From Methylobacterium sp. BTF04 (GTDB lineage: Bacteria > Pseudomonadota > Alphaproteobacteria > Rhizobiales > Beijerinckiaceae): a DNA stretch of 64,000 nucleotides. Numbering within the stretch: position 1 is the first letter of the stretch; every line of letters starts with the position of its first letter. Under the pieces are notes generated by a model, which was not told the origin of the DNA, did no database searches, and saw only the letters and a program-made list of their open reading frames with translations. Shown here one piece after another: positions 45,393 through 52,989 of this stretch. The position numbers and the translations under genes were made by a program. Location: contig NZ_JAAHTB010000009.1 of assembly GCF_010692745.1 (NCBI RefSeq), positions 62,001 through 126,000 on the forward strand, written 5' to 3'.

Positions 45393-46499
45393 TCAGTGGC
45401 TCCGTTCGTAGGTCACGGCACGGTCGGGACCCAGAATCCGAGTCTCCACCGGCGCGAGGTGGCCGCTGGCGAGGCGCTCACCGAGGCAGGGACCGATGGC
45501 GGGAAGGCCACCGGAGCCTGTCAGGTTCGCCGGGCCGGTGATCAGGGTGCAGACGTCGATGAGATCGGCCTGGGCCAGCGCGTCGGCAAGGTGCGGGCCG
45601 CCCTCGCAGCAGATCCGCGTGAGGCCACGCTCGCCCAGGGCGCGGAGGGCCGCCGACAGGTCGATCCGGCCCGATGCCTCGGAATCGACCTGCAGAATCT
45701 CGACGCCGAGCGACGTTAGCATGCGCTTGGCGTGGATGGGCGCGCGCCGCGTGGTGATCACCAGTGTCGGGATGTCGCGCGCGGCGCGCACCAGATGGGC
45801 GGTGGGCAGGATACGCAGGTTCGAATCGAGCACGATGCGCAACGGCGAGCGCTGGCCGAGGCCCGGAAGGCGTACGGTGAGCGAGGGATCGTCCGCCCGC
45901 GCCGTGCCGATGCCGACCAGGATCGCATCGGCATGTGCGCGCCAGAGATGGACCATCCCGTCGGCGATCGGGCCGGTGATGCGCAGGCGTTCGTGCGGCG
46001 CACCGGCGGCGAAGCCGTCACGGGTCTGGGCGAGCTTGAGGTGGAGGCTCGGGCGCCCTTTGGTGACACGGGTGACGTGTCCGATATGGTCGCGCGCCGC
46101 CTGCTCGGAGAGCACACCGGTGGTGAGCGCGATTCCGGCCTGGGTGAGGAGCGCGTACCCGCGCCCGGCGACCCGCGGGTCCGGATCCTCCAGCGCCGTG
46201 ACCACGCGCGCGATCCCGGCGGCGAGGATGGCCTCGGTACAGGGCGGCGTCCGTCCGTGATGCGAGCACGGCTCCAGGGTGACGTAGAGTGTTGCGCCCC
46301 GTGCCGCGCCGTCGGCCATGGCCAAAGCCACGGGCTCGCCATGGGGGCGCCCGCCCGGCGCGGTGACAGCCTGGCCGACGATGCGTCCGTCGTCCGTCAC
46401 AACCACGGCCCCGACGGAGGGGTTCGGCCAGGTCCGCCCGAGGTTGCGCAGTCCGAGCGCCAAGGCGAGGCGCATGAAACGTGGGTCGGCCTCGCTCAT
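45393..46499 (-). CDS. ribD: bifunctional diaminohydroxyphosphoribosylaminopyrimidine deaminase / reductase
   Basis: 368 residues. N-terminal deaminase (1-145): [20 protein letters not shown] near 23-42, [11 protein letters not shown] near 50, where HGE holds the zinc-histidine/catalytic glutamate (HAE in most bacteria), and [20 protein letters not shown] near 75-94 with the zinc cysteines. C-terminal reductase (150-360): [15 protein letters not shown] near 152-166, [20 protein letters not shown] near 190-209, [12 protein letters not shown] near 300. ATG overlaps the nrdR stop (46496-46499). Confidence 0.96.
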   Translation of the reverse strand: MSEADPRFMRLALALGLRNLGRTWPNPSVGAVVVTDDGRIVGQAVTAPGGRPHGEPVALAMADGAARGATLYVTLEPCSHHGRTPPCTEAILAAGIARVVTALEDPDPRVAGRGYALLTQAGIALTTGVLSEQAARDHIGHVTRVTKGRPSLHLKLAQTRDGFAAGAPHERLRITGPIADGMVHLWRAHADAILVGIGTARADDPSLTVRLPGLGQRSPLRIVLDSNLRILPTAHLVRAARDIPTLVITTRRAPIHAKRMLTSLGVEILQVDSEASGRIDLSAALRALGERGLTRICCEGGPHLADALAQADLIDVCTLITGPANLTGSGGLPAIGPCLGERLASGHLAPVETRILGPDRAVTYERSH

Positions 46500-47026
46500 G
46501 AGTGCGGCCGCGGGATGCGCTTGGGGCGCAGAGGGACGATCTCGGCCGCAGATTCGTCCTCGACCGGGAGGATCGCGGCGTCACCGAGGGTTCCGAGCAG
46601 CGCCTTGAAGTCGCTGGCCTCGCGAAAATTCTTGTAGACCGAGGCGAAGCGGACATAGGCGACGTCGTCCAGCCCCTTCAGCCCCTCCATCACCGCCTCG
46701 CCGATGGTCTCGCTGGTGATCTCGGCCTCGCCGCTGCTTTCGAGCTGGCGGGTGATGCCGCTCACGAGCCGTTCGATCCGGTCGGGCGCCACCGGGCGCT
46801 TGCGCAGGGCCACGCCGATGGAGCGCTGGAGCTTGTCACGGTCGAAGGGCACGCGCTTGCCCGAGCGCTTGAGGACGGTGAGCTCGCGCAGTTGCACCCG
46901 TTCGAAGGTGGTGAAGCGTCCGCCGCAATCCGGGCAGACCCGCCGCCGCCGGATCGCCGCCGCATCGTCGCTGGGGCGGGAATCCTTCACCTGGGTGTCG
47001 GGGCCACTGCAATAGGGACAGCGCAT
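46496..47026 (-). CDS. nrdR: transcriptional repressor NrdR
   Basis: 176 residues. Zinc-ribbon/ATP-cone repressor that binds NrdR boxes at ribonucleotide reductase promoters and senses ATP/dATP. Seen: [20 protein letters not shown] (first Cys pair), [20 protein letters not shown] near 27-46 (second pair), and the ATP-cone [20 protein letters not shown] near 51-70. The tail beyond about 150 residues is longer than usual and arginine/proline-rich. First gene of the rib-nusB-thiL operon; no FMN riboswitch is seen before it. Confidence 0.97.
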   Translation of the reverse strand: MRCPYCSGPDTQVKDSRPSDDAAAIRRRRVCPDCGGRFTTFERVQLRELTVLKRSGKRVPFDRDKLQRSIGVALRKRPVAPDRIERLVSGITRQLESSGEAEITSETIGEAVMEGLKGLDDVAYVRFASVYKNFREASDFKALLGTLGDAAILPVEDESAAEIVPLRPKRIPRPHS

Positions 47027-47050
47027 CGGGCGGACACCTGTGCTGTGACG

Positions 47051-47093
47051 AAAAACGAGGAACGGCCGCGGATCACCGATCCGCGGCCGTTCC
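47051..47093 (-). terminator. terminator of glyA
   Basis: A 16-base-pair perfect stem, GGAACGGCCGCGGATC (47059-47074) and GATCCGCGGCCGTTCC (47078-47093), with a three-base loop. On the minus strand it is followed by TCG and then five T (A run at 47051-47055 on the plus strand). It separates glyA from the nrdR operon; some read-through is possible. Confidence 0.88.
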
Positions 47094-47135
47094 TTAGCGT
47101 GTTGCGGTGCACGCGTTAAGCGGCACCATCGGCAA

Positions 47136-48440
47136 TCAGCCGTAGATCGGGAACCGATCGGTCAGCGCGTGGACCTTGGTCTTCACGCTGGCCTCGACAT
47201 CCGCATCGCCCTCGTCGCCCTTGGCCACAAGACCGTCGAGCACTTCGACGATGAAGCCGCCGATCTGCTTGAACTCGGCGACGCCGAAGCCGCGCGAGGT
47301 GCCGGCCGGGGTGCCGAGGCGGATGCCCGAGGTGATCGTCGGCTTGGCCGGATCGAAGGGCACGCCGTTCTTGTTGCAGGTGATGTCGGCCCGCGTCAGG
47401 GCCGCTTCCGCTGCCTTGCCGGTGAGGCCCTTCTTCTGCAGGTCCACCAGCATCAGGTGGTTGTCGGTGCCGCCCGAGGTGATGTCGTAGCCGCCGGTCA
47501 TCAGGGTGTCGGCGAGCGCCTTGGCGTTCTCGATGATCTGACGGGCGTAGATCTTGAACTCGGGCTTCAGCGCCTCGCCGAAGGCCACGGCCTTGCCGGC
47601 GATGACGTGCATGAGCGGCCCGCCCTGGAGGCCGGGGAAGATCGCCGAGTTGAACTTCTTGGCGAGCGCCTCGTCGTTCGTCAGGATCATGCCGCCGCGC
47701 GGGCCGCGCAGGGTCTTGTGCGTGGTGGTGGTGGCCACGTGCGCGTGCGGGAACGGCGACGGGTGCACGCCAGCGGCGACGAGGCCGGCGAAGTGCGCCA
47801 TGTCGACGAGGAAGTAGGCGCCGACCGCATCGGCGATCTCACGGAACTTGGCGAAATCCCAGTGGCGCGGGTAGCCCGAACCGCCGGCGATGATCACCTT
47901 GGGCTTGTGCTCATGGGCGAGCGCCTCGACCTGCTCCATGTCGATGCGCTGGTCGTCGCGGCGCACGGTGTAGGACACCGGCTTGAACCACTTGCCCGAC
48001 ATGTTCGGCGGGGCGCCGTGGGTGAGGTGGCCGCCGGCGGCGAGATCGAGACCGAGGAAGGTGTCGCCCGGCTGCATCAGCGCCAGGAACACGCCCTGAT
48101 TCGCCTGGGAGCCCGAGTTCGGCTGCACGTTGGCGAAGCCGCAATCGAACAGGCGCTTGGCGCGCTCGATGGCGAGGTTCTCGGCGATGTCGACGAACTG
48201 ACAGCCGCCGTAATAGCGACGGCCCGGATAGCCCTCGGCGTACTTGTTGGTGAGCACCGAGCCCTGCGCTTCCAGCACCGCCCGGGAGACGATGTTCTCG
48301 GAGGCGATCAACTCGATCTCATGCTGCTGGCGGCCGAGTTCCTTGCTGATGGCGCTCGCCACCTCGGGATCGACGTCAGCCAGCGAGGCGCTGAAGAAGG
48401 AATTCGAGAAATGCTTGTCGCTTGCGGTGCCGGCGCTCAT
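47136..48440 (-). CDS. glyA: serine hydroxymethyltransferase
   Basis: 434 residues from the ATG at 48440, six bases after GAGG. Interconverts serine and glycine with tetrahydrofolate; in serine-cycle methylotrophs it brings methylene-H4F carbon into the cycle. Seen: [20 protein letters not shown] near 24-43, [17 protein letters not shown] near 53-69, [20 protein letters not shown] near 212-231, and [19 protein letters not shown] near 233-251 with the PLP lysine. No other serine-cycle gene is adjacent. Confidence 0.97.
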   Translation of the reverse strand: MSAGTASDKHFSNSFFSASLADVDPEVASAISKELGRQQHEIELIASENIVSRAVLEAQGSVLTNKYAEGYPGRRYYGGCQFVDIAENLAIERAKRLFDCGFANVQPNSGSQANQGVFLALMQPGDTFLGLDLAAGGHLTHGAPPNMSGKWFKPVSYTVRRDDQRIDMEQVEALAHEHKPKVIIAGGSGYPRHWDFAKFREIADAVGAYFLVDMAHFAGLVAAGVHPSPFPHAHVATTTTHKTLRGPRGGMILTNDEALAKKFNSAIFPGLQGGPLMHVIAGKAVAFGEALKPEFKIYARQIIENAKALADTLMTGGYDITSGGTDNHLMLVDLQKKGLTGKAAEAALTRADITCNKNGVPFDPAKPTITSGIRLGTPAGTSRGFGVAEFKQIGGFIVEVLDGLVAKGDEGDADVEASVKTKVHALTDRFPIYG

Positions 48441-48516
48441 GGATAGCCTCGATTGTTGAACGGGCCGATGCACCCGTTATCCGCTGGCGTGAGGCGGACG
48501 GGCGTTCGATGCTTGA

Positions 48517-48545
48517 TTACTACACTGGCGGATGCCCAAGTCCAA
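48517..48545 (-). promoter_or_regulatory. candidate glyA promoter
   Basis: On the minus strand TTGGAC (48545-48540) and TAGTAA (48522-48517) are separated by 17 bases, about 77 bases before the ATG. Reasonable sigma70-type spacing; sequence match only. Confidence 0.35.
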
Positions 48546-48689
48546 GACACAGGAATTTGCCGGATGTTTCAAAAAATCTTTCGGCAGGCTTCGGGCTAAG
48601 TCGGGCGGGGTCAGGCGGCTCCTGCTGTCGATTCAAGCCGACCCAGTACGTCAAATAGCGAGAACAAATATCGAACATCTTGCCATCTT

Positions 48690-48719
48690 GAATCAGGTGT
48701 AGGAAAATGAACCTGATTC
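48690..48719. promoter_or_regulatory. nine-base inverted repeat (operator-like dyad)
   Basis: GAATCAGGT (48690-48698) and ACCTGATTC (48711-48719) are perfect inverted copies, 12 bases apart, just before the ribosome site (AGGAGG) of the decayed toxin-like gene. It could be the operator or a hairpin controlling that module. There is no T run after it. Confidence 0.6.
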
Positions 48720-48736
48720 GAAGGAGGGCTGTTCCG

Positions 48737-49360
48737 ATGTCGTTGCCGCCGCCTGTGACTCACCGCCGCTGCGAAATCGCCGCGATTCGTCTGCGGATCG
48801 CAGTTCTTCAGGCTGCTTGCGATGCCCTGAAAGCCGGGTTCAACGAAGATCAGTCCCGCAGCCCAAAAGGTCGTTGGGATGGCGGCTGAGGCGGGTCGCG
48901 TGTCGTTGTCGTTCGCAGGGATCGAACCGGTAACGCAAAGATCGATCTGACCGCAGATCGCTGAATAGAGATCGTGAAAGATGTCGTCGCCAATGTAGGA
49001 CCAGGGATGGGCCCTGTCTGCGGGACAAGTATCCCTAGTGAAGCTGCAAAACTCATCAGAAATTACGATCTGCCTGGGATTGGTCTGCGCGGTGTCGAAC
49101 AGAGCTTCAGCTTAGGCGATCTGGTCCGGTATGGCCTCGACGGTAGTATCCGGACCGATGCCATTCTGCGGGACGGCAGAACCATCGCTGCGCCGGTTTT
49201 GGCCGTGTTCGACATCAAAACCGGAGGCGCAAAGCTTACCCCAGAACGTGCAGACGAAATCCGGATGCACCTCGGCGTTGGTAAAGATGTTCCCGTGATC
49301 GAGCTGCATATATCGAAGGGATTAGACGCGAAGAGTTGTTTGTATATCCTGGTCTCTTGA
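48737..49360 (+). pseudogene. decayed toxin-domain protein with two in-frame TGA stops
   Basis: One reading frame runs from an ATG at 48737 (AGGAGG ribosome site about nine bases upstream) to the TGA ending at 49360, interrupted by TGA at 48887-48889 and 48962-48964. Ignoring the stops it reads as a coherent protein: helical head (RLRIAVLQAACDALKAG), a linker FNEDQSRSPKGRW of the N-x-D-Q-x-R-x-P-x-G-x-W type often found before toxin domains in Rhizobiales, then VGPGMGPVCGT, GVEQSFSLGDLVRYGLDGSI, RTDAILRDG, and AVFDIKTGGAKLTPERADEI followed by DVPVIELHISKG. The RTD...FDIKTG arrangement resembles the D...(D/E)xK core of PD-(D/E)xK nucleases. A GTG at 48974 could still express the C-terminal 128 residues. 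Codon use is less GC-rich than neighbours, suggesting transfer. The nuclease function is inferred, not recognised from a named family. Confidence 0.6.
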
Positions 49361-49383
49361 TTGTATTTCAAAGGAAAAATGCA

Positions 49384-49830
49384 ATGAGTATGGATCTTTA
49401 TGTAATGTTTGACGGCCAAATACCAAGCCTAGGAATCTGGCAAAAAAGTATTGACGAGTTACGATTTGATCTGAAGTTTTCGTCTAATCTAAAGATACCA
49501 GACGATGGAGCGATGATCAGTGCTCTCTGGAAAGGCCGTGCCGTACAATTCGAGTGTCGTCCCTGCAAGTTTGATGCATTGACGGACACTTATGACGACA
49601 TCGATTTCGAATTCAGGTGAACTGAAGTGCGCGCGATTTACTGGGTTGGGCTGCCGGATTGCGTTGCAGCCTGTATTGCCGCGGCAACACTCGCGCACAT
49701 ATGCGACGGAATCGTCTTCGATCCGCAGGACAGTCTGATCCTCAGGGGCGAGGCAGCACTGACTATGGCCCGTGGAAACGAACTTCTGCTACCGAAGATC
49801 GAGGCTTCACTCCAGGATGGACGCCTGTGA
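49384..49830 (+). pseudogene. probable immunity-like protein split by an in-frame TGA
   Basis: ATG at 49384, eight bases after AAAGGA, opens MSMDLYVMFDGQIPSLGIWQ and runs to TGA at 49618-49620. Without any frame change the same frame continues TEVRAIYWVGLPDCVAACIA and GGIVF-like ICDGIVFDPQDSLILRGEAA to a stop at 49830. The two parts fit together as one protein of about 148 residues with the layout of small immunity proteins (N-terminal DLYV strand, C-terminal helix ending in a G-I-V-F-D-P-Q turn). So a nonsense mutation is the simplest reading, perhaps GGA or CGA to TGA. The first fragment (78 aa) could still be made. The 5' half is strongly A/T-rich against the local background, pointing to transfer. 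It lies 23 bases after the toxin-like gene. Confidence 0.6.
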
Positions 49831-49840
49831 GAGTTGAATG

Positions 49841-49872
49841 TTCGGGATGAGCTCCGTGAAGCTCATCCCGAA
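49841..49872. terminator. terminator-like hairpin without T run
   Basis: TTCGGGATGAGCT (49841-49853) and AGCTCATCCCGAA (49860-49872) form a perfect 13-base-pair stem with a six-base loop, between the immunity-like pseudogene and the convergent L,D-transpeptidase. No T run on either strand, so a bidirectional intrinsic terminator is only a suggestion. Confidence 0.5.
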
Positions 49873-49912
49873 CGAAGGGCTTGGTTGAGAAGTCTATCCC
49901 TGTCTTGCTGGA

Positions 49913-51247
49913 TTAGTTCTCTTCGTCGCCCGGCTCGAAGCTCTGGACTTGCTCGGCGCTGGCGACCGGAGTCGGAGCCGACAGGGTCGACGGCACATTG
50001 ACGCCGTCGCGCTTGTAGATGTCGTCGCGGAACTGCACCGAGCCGTCCGGGGTCGCCCAGGCAGTGATGTAGGTCCAGTAGACCGGCACGGGGGTGCTCA
50101 GGGTGGCGTCGACGCGCTTGCCGCTCTCGATGGCCTGCTCGACCTGCTCACGGCCCCAGCCGGGCGTGTCCTTGAGCAACCAGGTGATGTACTCGCGCAC
50201 GTTCTGTACGCGCACGCAGCCCGAGGAGATGAAGCGGAAATCGTCGCCGAACACGCCCTTGGTGTTCGTGTCGTGCATGAACACGCCGTAGGGGTTCGGG
50301 ATGTTGATGCGCACGATGCCCATCGAGTTGAAGTCGGCGCCCGAATCCTGGCGGTAGCGGTAGCGCGTGCCCTCTTCCGAGTTCCAGTTCACCGAGGCCG
50401 GCGAAATCTCGGTCTCGCCGGAGAAGATGCGGATCTTGTTCTCGGTGAGGTAGGTCGGGTCCTTCTGCATCTTGGGGATGAGGTCCTTCTTCACGATGGA
50501 AGCCGGGACCGTCCAGAACGGGTTGAAATTGATCTGCGTCGCCTTGGTGTTCATGATCGGCGACTGGCGGTCGAACTTGCCGACGCCCGCGGCGTGCAGG
50601 GTCACGACCTGACCGTTCTCCACCGTCTGAACCAGGGCGGCGGGGATGTTGGTGATGACGAAACGGTTGCCGAGATTGCCCGAATAGGAGCGCAGGCGCA
50701 CCGAATTGATCTCGAGCTGGTGCAGACGCACATCCGCCGGCACGTTCATCGCCTGCTGGGTGGCCGCGCTCATGGCGCCGCTCTGGCTCAGGCCGTGGCG
50801 CGCCTGGAAACGCTTCACGCCGGCCGAGACGTAGGAATCGTAGACGCCCGAGCCGCCCGAGGCCGCGTCGAGATCGCCGGTGACGATGAGGCGCTGGCGC
50901 AGGGCGGCCACCGCCGGGCCCTTGGCGCCGACGCGCAGGCGGTCGGCACCCGAGACCGGCTTCCAGCCGCCGCGCCCGACGATCTCCTTGTAGCGCTCGA
51001 TCGTCTGCTCGGTGGCCGCGATAGTCTGCGGCGACAGGATCGGCGTCGACGAACGCTGCACCTGCATGGTCGCGGGGGATGAGTAATCCTGCGCCCATTC
51101 GGCCTGGGCGAAGCTGCCCTGCTCGCGCGCCGCTGCCGGCTGGCCGAGTACGGCCACCGATGCGAGGAGCGCGAGGCCGAGCGAGCGGGTGTGGAAAGCC
51201 TGTTTCAGCATCGGACGGAAACTCTGATCTGACTTATGAAGCGACAT
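49913..51247 (-). CDS. L,D-transpeptidase with peptidoglycan-binding domain (YcbB/ErfK-like)
   Basis: 444 residues; signal peptide SLGLALLASVAVLGQPAAA near 22-40. It would form 3-3 crosslinks or attach proteins to peptidoglycan in the periplasm. A PG_binding_1 domain (about 105-170: VAALRQRLIVTGD, FQARHGLSQSGAM) precedes the YkuD catalytic domain (about 195-370). Catalytic motif visible as MHDTNTKGVFGDDFRFISSG followed by CVRV near 325-348, with the catalytic cysteine and upstream histidine. Layout matches YcbB rather than short ErfK/YbiS enzymes. ATG at 51211 is an alternative start. Confidence 0.92.
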   Translation of the reverse strand: MSLHKSDQSFRPMLKQAFHTRSLGLALLASVAVLGQPAAAREQGSFAQAEWAQDYSSPATMQVQRSSTPILSPQTIAATEQTIERYKEIVGRGGWKPVSGADRLRVGAKGPAVAALRQRLIVTGDLDAASGGSGVYDSYVSAGVKRFQARHGLSQSGAMSAATQQAMNVPADVRLHQLEINSVRLRSYSGNLGNRFVITNIPAALVQTVENGQVVTLHAAGVGKFDRQSPIMNTKATQINFNPFWTVPASIVKKDLIPKMQKDPTYLTENKIRIFSGETEISPASVNWNSEEGTRYRYRQDSGADFNSMGIVRINIPNPYGVFMHDTNTKGVFGDDFRFISSGCVRVQNVREYITWLLKDTPGWGREQVEQAIESGKRVDATLSTPVPVYWTYITAWATPDGSVQFRDDIYKRDGVNVPSTLSAPTPVASAEQVQSFEPGDEEN

Positions 51248-51468
51248 GTGACTTGCCCGGTCGCGGCGCTTTGCACCGTGGCGGGAAATCCCCTCGTCGC
51301 GAACGTGTCGGGGTGGGGTTAAGAACCCATGGCGGCCTGGCCAGAATGTGGCACGCGGGTCGTTTTCCCCGACTTCCCCTGGAGTGCGGCGCGTCTGCCA
51401 CAGTGCGCCCGGGACACGAATCCGCGATGTGGCGGCTGCCTTTCCGATCGCGTATGTCTCGCGCCACG

Positions 51469-51840
51469 ATGAAACGCAGCCTCACCAGAACGGGGACCTT
51501 GCGCGCGGTCACTGCGGTGGTCGCGCTCTACGCGTTGGTGCTGCATGCCTTCCTCGGCGGCCTGATGCCGCTGCCCTCGCCGCTGCATGGCGGCGCCCTT
51601 TGCCTCGGGCAGACCGATGGCGGTGGTGCCGATCCCGATACGGGCGGTGTCGTCCATCACCAGCCGTGCTGCACGGTTCCGGGCTTGTTCGCCAAGGCCG
51701 AGGACCCGGTCCTCGCCGCGGCCGCCATCGTCTGGCCCCCGCGCGGTGCGACCCGGATCGCCTGGCGCAGCGAAGTGCGGGTCGCCGCGCGCGGCCCGCC
51801 GGGGTCGATCGCCCATCCGCGCGGTCCGCCGACACTCTGA
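51469..51840 (+). CDS. DUF2946-like small copper-associated protein
   Basis: 123 residues; hydrophobic N-terminal helix (AVTAVVALYALVLHAFLGG). A His/Cys-rich loop VVHHQPCCTVPGLFAKAED near 66-84 suits a metal-binding role, as in DUF2946 proteins that accompany copper genes. ATG at 51469 or 51454. It is followed 45 bases later by the YcnI-PCuAC gene and then a TonB receptor, so the three probably form one copper-responsive operon. Family placement is by motif and context, not proven. Confidence 0.7.
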   Translation: MKRSLTRTGTLRAVTAVVALYALVLHAFLGGLMPLPSPLHGGALCLGQTDGGGADPDTGGVVHHQPCCTVPGLFAKAEDPVLAAAAIVWPPRGATRIAWRSEVRVAARGPPGSIAHPRGPPTL

Positions 51841-51885
51841 ATCGATCGCCAAGACCCGATCCCTTCAGACTGTCAGGATTGTCCC

Positions 51886-52866
51886 ATGAACCGGTTTTCG
51901 CGAAGCTACGCCTGCGCCGCGCTCCTCAGCGTTTCGAGCACCGCCGCCTTTGCCCACGCCACCCTCGCGGTCCGCGAGGCGCAGCCCAATGAGAGCTATC
52001 GCGGCGTCGTGCAGATCACCCATGGCTGCAACGGCCAGCCGACCAATCGGGTCAGCGTCACGATCCCCGAGGGTGTGGTCGGCGCCAAGCCGATGGCGAA
52101 GCCCGGCTGGCAGATCGCCACCGAGACGGGGCCTTACGCCCGGGCCTATCCCTACTACCACGGTGACATCCGTGAGGGCGTGAAGACCATCACCTGGACC
52201 GGCGGCAGCCTGCCGGACGATCAGGTCGACGAATTCACCTTCCTGGCCCGCGTCACCGACGCGTTCGCGCCCGGCAGCACCGTGTACTTTCCGATCGAGC
52301 AGGATTGCACGAGCGGCACTTATCGCTGGAGCGAGATCCCGGCTGCCGGCCAGGATGCGCATGCCCTGAAATCTCCGGCCCCCGCTGTGACGATCGTCGC
52401 GGCGGCGCACAGCATGGCTGCGGCCCCGGCGGTAAAGACCGGCGACCTCAAGATCGAGACGCCGTGGATGCGGGCGACCCCCGGCGGCGCCACCGTGGCG
52501 GGGGGCTACGTCCGGATCACCAACACCGGCACCGAACCCGATCGGCTCACCGGGGCGTCGATCCCGCTTGCCGGCTCCGGTTCGATCCATTCCATGACCA
52601 TGGACGGCACCGTGATGAAGATGGCGGCCGTGACCGGCGGCCTCGTCATCAAGCCGGGAGAGACCGTGGAGTTGAAGCCCGGCGGCTTGCACCTGATGTT
52701 CGAGGACCTGAAGGCCTCGCCCAAGGTCGGCGACGCCATCGTCGGCACGCTGACCTTCGAGCGGGCCGGCACGGTTCCGGTGACGTTCGCAGTGGCGCCG
52801 ATCGGGGCGCTCAAGCCCGGGGCCGCGGCAGCCGCGCCGGCTGCCGAAGGCCATCAGCACCACTGA
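51886..52866 (+). CDS. periplasmic copper chaperone: YcnI-like domain fused to PCuAC domain
   Basis: 326 residues. Signal peptide of 23 residues ends AAFA, leaving an N-terminal histidine (HATLAVREAQP), which is the copper brace residue of YcnI (DUF1775) domains. YcnI domain about 24-165: VTIPEGVVGAKPMAKPGWQI, YYHGDIREGVKTITWTGG. Alanine-rich linker to about 180. PCuAC (DUF461) domain about 185-310: TPWMRATPGGATVAGGYV, GSIHSMTMDGTVMKM and GGLHLMFEDL, which carry the H-x-M...H-x-M copper ligands. A His tail (HQHH) ends the protein. Delivers or scavenges Cu(I)/Cu(II) in the periplasm, perhaps to cytochrome oxidase. Confidence 0.92.
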   Translation: MNRFSRSYACAALLSVSSTAAFAHATLAVREAQPNESYRGVVQITHGCNGQPTNRVSVTIPEGVVGAKPMAKPGWQIATETGPYARAYPYYHGDIREGVKTITWTGGSLPDDQVDEFTFLARVTDAFAPGSTVYFPIEQDCTSGTYRWSEIPAAGQDAHALKSPAPAVTIVAAAHSMAAAPAVKTGDLKIETPWMRATPGGATVAGGYVRITNTGTEPDRLTGASIPLAGSGSIHSMTMDGTVMKMAAVTGGLVIKPGETVELKPGGLHLMFEDLKASPKVGDAIVGTLTFERAGTVPVTFAVAPIGALKPGAAAAAPAAEGHQHH

Positions 52867-52989
52867 GCGTCGCCGCCGCGCCCTCCGACAGGGCGCGGCC
52901 CGCTCTCCCGACCCTCATCACTCACCGGCGCAGCCCCGTCGCGAGCGATCTCGCGGCGTGTCGCGGCGCGCTCGGCCGGAGTCCGTCCC

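Noticed and set aside
46980..47135. FMN riboswitch expected before riboflavin genes
   Set aside because: The rib genes follow nrdR directly and no RFN-like element is seen; the only structure is the glyA terminator.
47169..48446. A 425-residue plus-strand frame opposite glyA
   Set aside because: Shadow of glyA; no motif, and glyA is certain.
48900..48930. tRNA T-arm-like GGGATCGAACCGG
   Set aside because: No matching acceptor or anticodon stem around it; it lies within the toxin-like frame.
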